This document shows, in pieces, positions 25,345 to 34,441 of a DNA stretch of 64,000 nt. Both the position numbers and the translations under genes were made by a program. Position 1 is the stretch's first letter, and every line of letters begins with the position of its first letter. The notes beneath the pieces were generated by a model. It was not told the DNA's origin and did no database searches. It saw only the letters and a list, made by a program, of their open reading frames with translations. Source of the stretch: Flavobacterium sp. (GTDB lineage Bacteria; Bacteroidota; Bacteroidia; Flavobacteriales; Flavobacteriaceae); NCBI RefSeq assembly GCF_013823965.1, contig NZ_PNNA01000108.1:22391-86390 (forward strand), read 5' to 3'.

Positions 25345-27588
25345 TTAATCAAATTTAGATTTCACGTTTTCCTTTGGCCAACTATTATTCGTCACATCAA
25401 CATCGGCAGTTTCCAGTTTTGGATCTATTTGAATTTTCTTGATTACTTTTTCTGTTGCAAAAACTCTTTTGGCTGTTTCATTGTTTTTTCTCCAGATTTG
25501 TGCCGGAAATTTAAAATTTTCTATTGTGTTGTCGTCATAAGTGATTTCGACAATGACAGGCATTAGCATTCCTCCTGGTTTGTCAAACTCGACTTCATAG
25601 AAGTATTTAGGATTTTTTATGTTTGTTTTTTCTTCGGTCGAAAAATTTTGAGCCACATAATCTGAAAACAATTTTACCGATTCAACTTGCATTGGTTGTT
25701 TTTGGTCTTTTTTTAACTCTTCACTTTTTTCCGAAATCATGTATAAATATGGGCCTTTTTCAACTCCGAAACGTTTTTTCTTGACCGTGACATCTTTCAA
25801 TTCCTTGGTTGGTGTTTCGGAAACATAATATTGAATGACGTTTTTAATTCCAATGTCTACGTAATCCGTAGTGTAAAACCAGCCTCTAAAAAACCAGTCT
25901 AAATCTACTGCCGAAGCATCTTCCATCGTCCTAAAAAAATCTTCGGGTGTTGGATGTTTAAATTTCCATCGATTGGCATATACTTTAAAAGCATAGTCAA
26001 ATAATTCTTTTCCCATAATGGTTTCCCTAAGAATATTGAGTCCAGTTGCCGGTTTTCCATAAGCATTGGAACTAAAATCATTTATGTCTTCGGAATTCGA
26101 CATAATGGGTTCCAAGAAGTTTTGATCGCCACTCATGTAAGGAACAATTTTATGGGCAGGTCCTCGAGTCGATGGATAATTGGCTTCCAGTTCTTGTTCA
26201 GCCATGTATTGCATGAAGGAGTTCAGTCCTTCGTCCATCCAAGACCATTGACGCTCGTCAGAATTGACAATCATTGGAAAAAAATTATGTCCCACTTCGT
26301 GAATTATCACGCTAACCATACCTCGTTTTACTCGATCACTGATATATCCATTTTCGTCTGGTCTTCCTCTATTCCAGCAAATCATTGGATATTCCATTCC
26401 TTGGTCTTCTGCCGAAACGGAAATTGCTTTTGAATAAGGATAATCAAAAGTATGGGCAGAATAGCTTTTGAGAGTATGGGCAATGGTCGTGGTGGAAAAA
26501 TCGCCCCAAAGCGGATTGCTCTCCTTTGGATAAAGCGAAATTGCCATTACCGTTTTGTTGCTTAATTGTACCGCCATCGCATCATACAGAAATTTTCTTG
26601 AAGTGGAAATAGCAAAATCCCGAACGTTTTTAGCACTAAATTTCCAGGTTTTCATCTTGTTGGAAAACCCTTTTTCAGCAGCTTCAGCCTCGGCCTGTGT
26701 AACCACCATTACGGGTTTGTCAAATGTTTTTTGTGCTAATTCGTATCGTTTTACTTGTTCTGGCGTGAATACTTCACTCCTATTTTGTAATTCTCCAGTA
26801 GCTTCGAGTATGTGATCAGCCGGAACAGTGATATTTACATCGAAATTCCCAAAAGGCAGCGTAAACTCTCCACTTCCCCAAAACTGCATGTTTTGCCAAC
26901 CTTCGACATCATTATAAACCGCCATTCTAGGATAGAATTGTGCAATTACATACAATTTGTTCCCTTCCTTCTCAAAAAGTTCGTAACCGGAACGACCTCC
27001 TTCTGTTCTGTAATTATTAATGTTATACCACCACTTGATGGAGAATGAATAAGTCTCGCCCGGCTTCATTGCAACGGGCAAATCAATTCGCATCATTGTT
27101 TGGTTTATGGTGTAAGTCAATGGTTTCCCTTGGATATCTTTGACATATTCGATATTAAAACCGCGCTCCAAGTCTTGCTTCAAAAATTTATTTGCAAAAT
27201 TGTTGACAGTGTAAACCTGCTGCGTTTTTTGATTTTCTACCAAAGGCGATTGGGAGTTTTTTGCCGCTTGATTTTGGTCTAGTTGTATCCACAAATACGC
27301 TAAAGAATCTGGTGAATTATTGTGATAAGTAATGATTTCAGAACCGCTCAATTTTGCCGCTGCATCGTCTAAAACTACATCAATTTTATAATCGGCTTGC
27401 TGCTGATAGTAGGCAGGTCCTGGCGCACCGGAAGCGGTACGAAACATGTTTGGAGTTGCCAACAAATCATACATCTGGTTGAATTTATTGGAATCCTTTT
27501 TGCCAGATTCTTTTGAAGTTGCCGCAGCTGGTTTTTCTTGAGCCAATACAAGCATTGGAAAAACAAATAATAATAAAATTTTTTTCAT
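25345..27588 (-). CDS. M1-family zinc aminopeptidase, secreted
   Basis: A 747-residue gluzincin. The signal peptide is MKKILLLFVFPMLVLAQ. The zinc site is IIHEVGHNFFP with the third ligand in WMDEGLNSF downstream (HExxH-x18-E). The exopeptidase GxMEN motif of classic M1 enzymes appears altered (DQGMEYPMI). The C-terminal part is beta-rich and there is no type IX sorting domain. It is followed by a DUF6702 gene run on the same strand, with 64 nt in between. Likely periplasmic or outer-membrane-associated peptide trimming. Confidence 0.9.
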   Translation of the reverse strand: MKKILLLFVFPMLVLAQEKPAAATSKESGKKDSNKFNQMYDLLATPNMFRTASGAPGPAYYQQQADYKIDVVLDDAAAKLSGSEIITYHNNSPDSLAYLWIQLDQNQAAKNSQSPLVENQKTQQVYTVNNFANKFLKQDLERGFNIEYVKDIQGKPLTYTINQTMMRIDLPVAMKPGETYSFSIKWWYNINNYRTEGGRSGYELFEKEGNKLYVIAQFYPRMAVYNDVEGWQNMQFWGSGEFTLPFGNFDVNITVPADHILEATGELQNRSEVFTPEQVKRYELAQKTFDKPVMVVTQAEAEAAEKGFSNKMKTWKFSAKNVRDFAISTSRKFLYDAMAVQLSNKTVMAISLYPKESNPLWGDFSTTTIAHTLKSYSAHTFDYPYSKAISVSAEDQGMEYPMICWNRGRPDENGYISDRVKRGMVSVIIHEVGHNFFPMIVNSDERQWSWMDEGLNSFMQYMAEQELEANYPSTRGPAHKIVPYMSGDQNFLEPIMSNSEDINDFSSNAYGKPATGLNILRETIMGKELFDYAFKVYANRWKFKHPTPEDFFRTMEDASAVDLDWFFRGWFYTTDYVDIGIKNVIQYYVSETPTKELKDVTVKKKRFGVEKGPYLYMISEKSEELKKDQKQPMQVESVKLFSDYVAQNFSTEEKTNIKNPKYFYEVEFDKPGGMLMPVIVEITYDDNTIENFKFPAQIWRKNNETAKRVFATEKVIKKIQIDPKLETADVDVTNNSWPKENVKSKFD

Positions 27589-27652
27589 AAACAGAATGGG
27601 ATACTTTTCAGTTTGTGAAAATAATACTTTTGTTGAGATGAAGACTTAAATA

Positions 27653-28156
27653 TTAATATTTTAACACTTCGATGCCGGTGGAATTTGTGAAAAGAAAACT
27701 ATTTTTTACTCCCAAAACAGCAACATTAACGACGTTTTTTTGTTCAGGAAACCAATCCGTCAAAACGGTATTGTAGATTTCAAGAGAATTGATTTTAGAA
27801 ACTCCTTTTATGTTCCAATAACAAATCAACACATCGCCATCCACTTCTTTACTCAAAAAATTCATGGGTTTTGACTGCTTATTTACTTTGATGAAAAAAT
27901 GATTGGCTAGATATTCCTTGACCAAAATCAATTCTGTTGCGGTCTCTTTTTCCGTTCCCAAATAGAGCTTTTTATTATACTTGTTTTCGAGTGCTTTATT
28001 CAAATCATCGATAAAGATTCGGGCAGTAATTTGAAGCATTTTCTTTTCAGGAGCATAATTTACTTGATACACCGCCATATAAAATTTGTGCAAAGTAAAA
28101 GCGGAGGTTGTCAAAAAAAGGAACAAAAATAAAGGATATAAAATTTGTTTTTTCAT
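27653..28156 (-). CDS. DUF6702-type exported protein
   Basis: A 167-residue secreted protein with signal peptide MKKQILYPLFLFLFLTTSAF. The mature start LHKFYMAVYQVNYAPEKK and the internal ARIFIDDLNKALE are features I associate with DUF6702, a Bacteroidota family often encoded next to M1 peptidases. Its start overlaps the upstream gene by 4 nt. Biochemical role unknown. Confidence 0.75.
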   Translation of the reverse strand: MKKQILYPLFLFLFLTTSAFTLHKFYMAVYQVNYAPEKKMLQITARIFIDDLNKALENKYNKKLYLGTEKETATELILVKEYLANHFFIKVNKQSKPMNFLSKEVDGDVLICYWNIKGVSKINSLEIYNTVLTDWFPEQKNVVNVAVLGVKNSFLFTNSTGIEVLKY

Positions 28157-28899
28157 TTTTCAAAAATAGCAAATGTTTTGAATTCCTCGTTTTTGCCAAT
28201 TAAAAATTCGATTAATTCAAATTCAGATTCGGGTTTTAGAAGTGCTTTCGCCCTGGGATCATTTTCGCAATAAATAAGGAAAAGTCCAATTTCATCTTCT
28301 TTCAACTTCAATGTATTGGTAAAGAAAAAGGAATGGATTCGCTTGGATACAATATTGGAAAAATTACCATAGTCAACCTCTTTTTCTTTGTTGGGGTTCT
28401 CCTTGAAGAACGATTTCCATATCATTTTACCAATTCGATCAATGTCCATGCCGTATTTTATTTTTGATGGCATTAATGGATTGTCCGACGAAGACTGTTC
28501 GTCTTCAAAATACTCAGTGTCTATAATTCTTTGGATATTGCCTACATTGGGCTTGATGTAGGTGCGTTTGACGACAACTTCTTCCAAAGGAGTTATGGAG
28601 GTGTTTAATTTTACCGTAAACAATAAAACAGCAAAATCTTTATCGGTCAGCACAATTTTTTTAGCTTCTAGTCCAAAACTCAAAAAAAGCAAGGTGTCGT
28701 TCTTTTTTGCCATTATATCAAAAAGGCCTTGAGAATTTACAAACGACCTGGTTTTTGAATTGATATTGAATACTGAACCGCTTTCTACCTTGACAGAATC
28801 ATTTACTACCGCGCCGTGCAATGGTTTTCTAATCAATGTTTGTCCTAGACAAAATTGACAAAACGAAAACAGGACTAGAATTACTATTTTAGTTTTCAT
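28153..28899 (-). CDS. Secreted carboxypeptidase-regulatory-like protein (paralogue 3)
   Basis: A 248-residue exported protein with signal peptide MKTKIVILVLFSFCQFCLGQ. It has a small beta-sandwich at about 25-105 (LHGAVVNDSVKVESGSVFN through LFDIMAKKNDTLLFLSFG) of the carboxypeptidase-regulatory/TonB-plug-like type, then a helical C-terminus of about 130 residues. It is the most divergent of three related genes in a row. It overlaps its upstream neighbour by 11 nt and the DUF6702 gene by 4 nt. Confidence 0.72.
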   Translation of the reverse strand: MKTKIVILVLFSFCQFCLGQTLIRKPLHGAVVNDSVKVESGSVFNINSKTRSFVNSQGLFDIMAKKNDTLLFLSFGLEAKKIVLTDKDFAVLLFTVKLNTSITPLEEVVVKRTYIKPNVGNIQRIIDTEYFEDEQSSSDNPLMPSKIKYGMDIDRIGKMIWKSFFKENPNKEKEVDYGNFSNIVSKRIHSFFFTNTLKLKEDEIGLFLIYCENDPRAKALLKPESEFELIEFLIGKNEEFKTFAIFEK

Positions 28900-29614
28900 C
28901 TGCTATGATTTTATTGTATGTTTTGGCCAATGAAACAATCAATAACTTGATTGTCGTTTTGTTTTTAGAACGTACAGAAGCTGCAAATTCTTCTTTTTCA
29001 ATGCAATAATACTGAAACCCTTTGATGTAATTGGCAGGAATTCTCAGTGTACTTGTATAATATTCATCGTCAAAAAGTGCGCCAATGTAAGCCAATAAAC
29101 GCTCTTTTTTTTCGACTTCAAGATTTTTTTTGAGCATCGCCGTTCGTCCAGACATTAAATTTAAAAGTGCGTCAACTGGTGTTGAATTTGCCGTGTATAA
29201 TTTCCTTTCCGCCGGCGTGTAGTGTTTGATGCCTTTTGCCGAAATTCCCAGCGAAACAGCATTAATTTCTGGATGTTTGTTGACAATTACTTCTTCGAGT
29301 TCTGTGATTTTTGCAGTCATTTTTATGGTCAAGACTGCTGTTTTCAAATCTTCTTCTTCGATTATCCTGCGGTAATATTCTAAATTTACGGAGGAGAAAA
29401 CCAATAAATCTTCGGCTTTAGCCAAAATGAAAAATTCGCCATTGCCATCACTTATTGTAGTTTTTTCATTCACCAAATTGATAATGGTAACTCCGCCTAC
29501 ATTCCCGGAATCGACCACTATTTTTCCGTGGAGCAATTTCTCGCCATTAGTTTGACAAAAAGTCACTTGACAAAATACAAACAAAAAAAACATAAGGGTA
29601 TTATTCGTTCTCAC
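28889..29614 (-). CDS. Secreted carboxypeptidase-regulatory-like protein (paralogue 2)
   Basis: A 242-residue exported protein. Possible starts are TTG 29620, GTG 29614 and ATG 29593. GTG is chosen because it gives a signal peptide with a basic n-region (MRTNNTLMFFLFVFCQ); the ATG would leave none. The beta-sandwich (about 25-105) is followed by ITELEEVIVNKH and the shared C-terminal signature YTPAERKLYTA...LLNLMSGRT...LEVEKKE. Close relative of the next upstream gene, which it overlaps. Function unknown. Confidence 0.7.
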   Translation of the reverse strand: MRTNNTLMFFLFVFCQVTFCQTNGEKLLHGKIVVDSGNVGGVTIINLVNEKTTISDGNGEFFILAKAEDLLVFSSVNLEYYRRIIEEEDLKTAVLTIKMTAKITELEEVIVNKHPEINAVSLGISAKGIKHYTPAERKLYTANSTPVDALLNLMSGRTAMLKKNLEVEKKERLLAYIGALFDDEYYTSTLRIPANYIKGFQYYCIEKEEFAASVRSKNKTTIKLLIVSLAKTYNKIIADEN

Positions 29615-30365
29615 AGGCAATTATTTCGTTGTATTTTACCGCCAATTCTCCCATCAAGAATTCGGTCATTGTTTTATTTTTAGATTTCAAAATAGTGGTA
29701 AATCTCTCGTTTTCAACAATGAAATATTCGAACCCTTTAACATATTCCAAAGGTATTTTTAAAATATTGACAAAATGATTTTTGTCGAACATATTTTCAA
29801 GCAGCAACAGGCAAGACTCTTTATTTTCGACCTCTAGTTCTTTTTTAAGCATTTTAGTTCGTCCAGACATCCAATTAAGCAATGGATCGGCAGAAATAGA
29901 ACCTCCAGCCATTCCGTCGCCGCTGGCTGTTGGATTGAGACTAGTGGCAGCATATAATTTTCTCTCGGCAGGAGTGTATGATTTTTTTCCTTTGGAAACA
30001 ATGCCTAACGAAAAAGCATTAATGTTGTCGTATCGTCGAACCACCACCTCCTTTAATTGGGTGACTACGGCATCTAATTTCACGAGAAACAACTCCTTTT
30101 CAAAATCTTTTTTCTCTAGGCCAATCCGGATTCCTTTTAAATGTACCGCCGAAAATACAAGAGTATCTCCTGGTGTTGCAGGTATCGAAAAATAGCCTTC
30201 TTTTTGGGTTATGGTGGATTTTTCTGTTTTTAAATTGATAACATAAACTCCTTCAAGATCCAAGGTATTGGCACAGATTTTACCTTCCAGGGTCGTTCTA
30301 GCAGACTCTTGAGCCAAAACCAAATTGGCAACCAAAATAAAGAAGAGACATGTTTTAATTTTCAT
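29601..30365 (-). CDS. Secreted carboxypeptidase-regulatory-like protein (paralogue 1)
   Basis: A 254-residue exported protein, first of three related genes. The start at MKIKTCLFFILVANLVLAQ gives a clean signal peptide; an in-frame frame extension to 30419 would bury it. The regulatory-like beta-sandwich covers about 25-110 (EGKICANTLDLEGVYVIN ... GDTLVFSAVHLKG) and is followed by the C-terminal signature YTPAERKLYAA...LLNWMSGRTKMLKKELEVENKE shared with paralogue 2. It carries an extra Gly/Ser-rich insert (TASGDGMAGGSISAD). Function unknown. Confidence 0.75.
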   Translation of the reverse strand: MKIKTCLFFILVANLVLAQESARTTLEGKICANTLDLEGVYVINLKTEKSTITQKEGYFSIPATPGDTLVFSAVHLKGIRIGLEKKDFEKELFLVKLDAVVTQLKEVVVRRYDNINAFSLGIVSKGKKSYTPAERKLYAATSLNPTASGDGMAGGSISADPLLNWMSGRTKMLKKELEVENKESCLLLLENMFDKNHFVNILKIPLEYVKGFEYFIVENERFTTILKSKNKTMTEFLMGELAVKYNEIIACENE

Positions 30366-30568
30366 TAACAAACTAATCAGGTGTTCTTGAAATGTAAAAG
30401 TATCGCAATGCCTTCCCAATTAATTTACAAAGACTTGATAAAAATATGTTAATTAAAAACGATAAAAAGAAGTAATAAAAAACCAGATTTCATATCTTTA
30501 ACCCAAACAAATTCTGCAAAATAAAATGAAATCAAAGATTCACGAATTCCAAAAAAAAAATTAAAATT

Positions 30569-31279
30569 ATGAGTAAAAACATAATTATTGCCAGTACCTC
30601 AACGATTCACGGAGGAGATTATTTAGACTATTTATTACCCGAATTGAGCGCGCATTTCGAGCATTCTAAAACAATTCTATTCATTCCGTTTGCGAGACCC
30701 GGTGGAATTTCGCACGAGGAATATACCGCAAAGGTCGCTTTGGCTTTTGCCAAAATAAATAAAGAAGTAAAAGGAATTCACGAATTCGAAGATTTATCTT
30801 CAGCCATCACTAATGCAGAAGGAATTTTTACTGGTGGCGGCAATACTTTTTTATTGGTGACCCAATTGTACCAAAACAAAATAATGACCGTTCTTGCGGA
30901 AACTGTCAAAAGCGGAACTCCCTATTTAGGAACCAGCGCCGGAAGCAACATTTGCGGATTGAGCATGCAAACCACAAATGACATGCCTATTATTTATCCG
31001 CCAAGTTTTTTAACGCTGGGATTGGTTCCTTTTAATTTGAATCCGCATTATCTTGACCCAGACATGAACTCACAACATATGGGAGAAACTCGTGAAACTA
31101 GAATAAAAGAGTTCCATGCGTTTAACAATACACCTGTTTTAGGATTGAGAGAAGGAAGCTGGTTAGCCGTAAAAGGCAATACAATAACTTTGAAAGGAAA
31201 TTTGCAGGCTCGCCTCTTTTTATGCAATAAAACTCCAGAAGAAATCGAAAGCGGAACAGACTTGAGTTATTTAAAATAA
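30569..31279 (+). CDS. pepE: Dipeptidase E (alpha-aspartyl dipeptidase), S51 family
   Basis: A 236-residue cytosolic serine peptidase cleaving Asp-Xaa dipeptides. The triad by comparison with Salmonella PepE is S123 (GTSAGSN), D138 (TTNDMP) and H160 (NPHYLD). The FTGGGNTFLL loop is also conserved. It is a single gene with a terminator directly downstream. An acidic-dipeptide hydrolase fits with the DPP11-like exopeptidase near 61.6 kb, which would generate such dipeptides outside the cytoplasm. Confidence 0.9.
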   Translation: MSKNIIIASTSTIHGGDYLDYLLPELSAHFEHSKTILFIPFARPGGISHEEYTAKVALAFAKINKEVKGIHEFEDLSSAITNAEGIFTGGGNTFLLVTQLYQNKIMTVLAETVKSGTPYLGTSAGSNICGLSMQTTNDMPIIYPPSFLTLGLVPFNLNPHYLDPDMNSQHMGETRETRIKEFHAFNNTPVLGLREGSWLAVKGNTITLKGNLQARLFLCNKTPEEIESGTDLSYLK

Positions 31280-31307
31280 AAAACCCCAAACTTTCGTTTG
31301 AGGTTTT

Positions 31308-31308
<1 letters not shown>
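31279..31308 (+). terminator. Terminator after pepE
   Basis: AAACC-C-CAAAC pairs with GTTTG-A-GGTTT (one C/A mismatch) around a TTTC loop, followed by T residues. It abuts the 3' end of the oppositely oriented tRNA gene. Confidence 0.6.
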
Positions 31309-31383
<75 letters not shown>

Positions 31384-31518
31384 ATTACTGTGGTGCAAAT
31401 ATAAGAAACAATTCAAGTTCTTTGCAAGCTTTTTTTTTATTTTTTTATCCAAAAAGATTATTTTTTTTATAATCGTTTTAAAACTAAATTGTTATAAATT
31501 CATTATTTTTATATTACT

Positions 31519-31965
31519 ATGGCAATCATAAAAAAAATAGCCGCCACAGCAACCTATTCCGTAAGACTTCCCGTGCTTCGAAAGGGAAAACCTATAGAAA
31601 GTTGCCACTTTGATGGCGATGACTTGGAATCGACCCAACATTTTGGGCTTTATTTGAGCCAAAAATTAGTAGGCATCATCTCCTTGTTTAAAAAAAACAA
31701 CCCCACTTTCTTGGAAAAAAATCAATACCAAATTCGAGGAATGGCAGTATTGGAAAGCCATAGGAAGAAAGATTTTGGCAAAGCACTCATCATCCATGGC
31801 GAAGAGGAATGCAAAAACCAAGGCATAGATTTAATTTGGTTCAATGCCAGAATGGAAGCCATTGGATTCTATGAAAAAATGGGATATCAAAAGAAAGGAA
31901 TTTCTTTCGACATACCCGATGTTGGAGAACATATCGTGATGTTTAAAAAAAATAAAAATGAATAA
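31519..31965 (+). CDS. GNAT-family N-acetyltransferase
   Basis: A 148-residue acetyltransferase of the GCN5-related fold. The acetyl-CoA site is QIRGMAVLESHRKKDFGKALIIHG (motif A variant of RxxGxG/A), and the C-terminal GFYEKMGYQKKG is a standard GNAT motif B. Substrate unknown. Its end overlaps the following L,D-transpeptidase lipoprotein gene by 8 nt. Confidence 0.85.
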   Translation: MAIIKKIAATATYSVRLPVLRKGKPIESCHFDGDDLESTQHFGLYLSQKLVGIISLFKKNNPTFLEKNQYQIRGMAVLESHRKKDFGKALIIHGEEECKNQGIDLIWFNARMEAIGFYEKMGYQKKGISFDIPDVGEHIVMFKKNKNE

Positions 31966-33541
31966 ATTTTTTGTTTTATTTCTGATATTCAATGTTTTCA
32001 GCTGTGAAAAAGAGGCAATAAAAAAGCATGCAACTCCCACTCCTGCCCCAATTGCAGCGGTTCAACCCGAAAGAAAAGAAGTCCTGATAGACAGTGTTTT
32101 GCTAAACACTCTTGACAACAAAACACTCAAGGAATTTTACAAATCCACTCGTTACAAAACTGTTTGGGAATCAAAAGAAAACAGAAAAATCATAATGGAG
32201 CAGTTCCTTAATTCCGAAAAAGAAGGGCTAAATCCTGCGGATTACAACACAAATAAATTGCAAAAATACGAACGAAAAATAGCTGTTTTATCCCATAAAG
32301 AAATGGCAAACTATGATGTTTTACTTACTCAAAGTTTTCAAAAATACATTTCACATTTGGCCAACGGAAGATTAAATCCTAGAAAATTATATTCGAATTG
32401 GGATTTGAAAGAAAACAAAATCGACATTAACGAGACCATTTTACAACTACTTAAAAGCGATTCATTGGCAGAAAAAATCGAACTACTAAAACCCCAACAT
32501 CTTGTATACAAAAGATTAAAAAATGCCCTTAAAATAATTACCACTTTACCGAAAGATGTTTTTAAAAAAATAGAAATAAAGAATAAAATTGTCCTGAACG
32601 ACACCAATTCCTCTTTAATTGGCATCAAAAAAAGATTAATTTACTGGAAAGACTTGCCTTCAAAAGACAGCATTTCATCAATTTATGACAGTGAAACCGT
32701 AGAAGCCATAAAAAAATTTCAAACTCGACACGGATTGGCCGCGGATGGAATTATTGGAAAAGGAACTATTGCATCGCTTAACTTTTCGAAAAAACAGCGA
32801 AGTGAACAAATTATGGCCAATCTGGAACGATGGAAATGGTTTCCAAGAGCAATGGGAAACGAATATCTAATCATCAATATACCCGATTATAGATTAACCT
32901 TGGTCAAAAATCAAGACACGATAAGAATCCATAAAGTAATTGTGGGAAGAGCAAAAAGAAAAACGCCAGTGCTCTCTTCAAAATTGACACAAGCAATTTT
33001 CAATCCCACTTGGACTGTTCCACCAACTATTTTGAGGGAAGACGTGATTCCTGCCATTTTAAAAAACCGAAACTATTTAGCCCAAACCAACATCAAATTA
33101 TATGACAAAAACGGGAATGTAGTCCCGGCAAGCAATTGGAGATTATCCAATGCAAATAGTTATCGTTATGTGCAAAGTCCGGGAACTTTTAATTCGCTTG
33201 GAATGGTAAAACTAACTTTTCCGAATCGCTTTTCCGTGTATTTACACGATACTAATCACAAAGAATTTTTCACAAAATTAGAGCGCTCCTTGAGTTCCGG
33301 TTGTGTGAGAGTTGACAATCCATTAGAATTAACCGAATATTTATTGGATGATGCAACCTATTGGAATTTAGAAAAAATCACCGAAACACTCCAAAGCGAG
33401 GAAACCAAACACATCAATATAAAAAAACAAGTCAACATTCATATTTTGTATTGGACGGCTTGGAGCGAAAAAAATACCTTGATTTTTCGAGACGACATCT
33501 ATAATCTTGATGCCGATTTGTATGATAAATTAGGAAAATAA
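31958..33541 (+). CDS. L,D-transpeptidase lipoprotein (YcbB/LdtD-like)
   Basis: A 527-residue envelope enzyme forming 3-3 crosslinks in peptidoglycan. It has a lipoprotein signal with lipobox cysteine (LIFNVFSC), a scaffold domain, a peptidoglycan-binding repeat (VEAIKKFQTRHGLAADGIIG, about 250-270) and a YkuD catalytic domain with VYLHDTNHK and SLSSGCVRVDNP carrying the catalytic Cys. Length matches the YcbB type. It is convergent with a second L,D-transpeptidase gene, overlapping it by 12 nt. Confidence 0.92.
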   Translation: MNKFFVLFLIFNVFSCEKEAIKKHATPTPAPIAAVQPERKEVLIDSVLLNTLDNKTLKEFYKSTRYKTVWESKENRKIIMEQFLNSEKEGLNPADYNTNKLQKYERKIAVLSHKEMANYDVLLTQSFQKYISHLANGRLNPRKLYSNWDLKENKIDINETILQLLKSDSLAEKIELLKPQHLVYKRLKNALKIITTLPKDVFKKIEIKNKIVLNDTNSSLIGIKKRLIYWKDLPSKDSISSIYDSETVEAIKKFQTRHGLAADGIIGKGTIASLNFSKKQRSEQIMANLERWKWFPRAMGNEYLIINIPDYRLTLVKNQDTIRIHKVIVGRAKRKTPVLSSKLTQAIFNPTWTVPPTILREDVIPAILKNRNYLAQTNIKLYDKNGNVVPASNWRLSNANSYRYVQSPGTFNSLGMVKLTFPNRFSVYLHDTNHKEFFTKLERSLSSGCVRVDNPLELTEYLLDDATYWNLEKITETLQSEETKHINIKKQVNIHILYWTAWSEKNTLIFRDDIYNLDADLYDKLGK

Positions 33542-34252
33542 ATCCGAAATAGTCTTGAAACTTCTTGAAGGATGGTAAATAAACAAACAGGATTTATTCT
33601 TTATCGTGTTTACGATTCCATTCAGGGATTCTGCTGGAACGGCAGGACAACCTAAACTTCTTCCTAATCTTTTATTGCTCTTGATGAATGAATTTGAAAC
33701 ATAAGCTGCCGAATGGATCACTACGCCTCTTTCTCTTGCATTATTGTTAATCCCTTTTTCAAGACCGTCCAATTTTAATGACATTCCGTGTTTTCCGTTG
33801 TAGACTTCACCCGTGGCATAAAACCCTAAACTACTTTTAAAAGACTTGTTGGCATTAGAGAAACTATTGGCAAATTCATCTCCGGTATTTCTTCCGTGGG
33901 CAACCAGTGAGTTGTACAAAATAGTATTGGTGGCCAAATCAATTACCCAAAGTCTTTTGACATTGGATGACAAACTAAAATCGACCAAGGTTAAAATATC
34001 TTTTTGAACCAATCCTTTTTCTTTTAATATATAAAACCCTTTAAGGGCTTCTTTGAAACCTTCGAGATTTGGCAACTCAAATTCATTGGAATTCAGCGAT
34101 TTATACACAACCTCTGCCTTTGAATCAAAAGTAGGTTTTGCAACAATGGCCACATCTGGTTTTTTAGAATTTTCTAAATCGGAAAAATTAGTTTTGTTTG
34201 AATAAAGAGAAAACAACAAAAACAAAATAAGCGGAAATGTCTTATAAATCAT
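33530..34252 (-). CDS. L,D-transpeptidase catalytic-domain protein (murein)
   Basis: A 240-residue exported protein starting MIYKTFPLILFLLFSLYS; an in-frame TTG two codons upstream is less likely. The catalytic region is VIHSAAYVSNSFIKSNKRLG followed by RSLGCPAVP, with the conserved His and Cys of the L,D-transpeptidase-like family, and WVIDLATNTILYNSLVAHGR upstream. It lacks a peptidoglycan-binding repeat. The tail-to-tail overlap with the larger transpeptidase gene may give antisense transcripts. Confidence 0.85.
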   Translation of the reverse strand: MIYKTFPLILFLLFSLYSNKTNFSDLENSKKPDVAIVAKPTFDSKAEVVYKSLNSNEFELPNLEGFKEALKGFYILKEKGLVQKDILTLVDFSLSSNVKRLWVIDLATNTILYNSLVAHGRNTGDEFANSFSNANKSFKSSLGFYATGEVYNGKHGMSLKLDGLEKGINNNARERGVVIHSAAYVSNSFIKSNKRLGRSLGCPAVPAESLNGIVNTIKNKSCLFIYHPSRSFKTISDLFS

Positions 34253-34288
34253 TGACAATGTATAGGTTATACTTCAGATTAGGGACTG

Positions 34289-34296
34289 CAAATGTA
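34289..34296 (-). promoter_or_regulatory. -7 promoter box for the murein L,D-transpeptidase gene
   Basis: On the minus strand TACATTTG matches TAnnTTTG, 36 nt before the ATG at 34252. Confidence 0.45.
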
Positions 34297-34391
34297 CAAC
34301 AGAAATGTTTTTTTTGAAAAAAATTAAGAAAAAAATATGATTTTGCTGCGTATTTGATGCGTTTTACAAGAGTTTAAAAATCACATTTTGT

Positions 34392-34421
34392 TTGCTTTTT
34401 GTGTTAATTTTACTATTTTTG
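34392..34421 (+). promoter_or_regulatory. Promoter of the first DUF5916 gene
   Basis: TTG at 34392-34394, a 19-bp spacer and TATTTTTG at 34414-34421 match the consensus closely, 20 nt before the ATG. Confidence 0.65.
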
Positions 34422-34441
34422 CTTAAACATAATCACAATAT

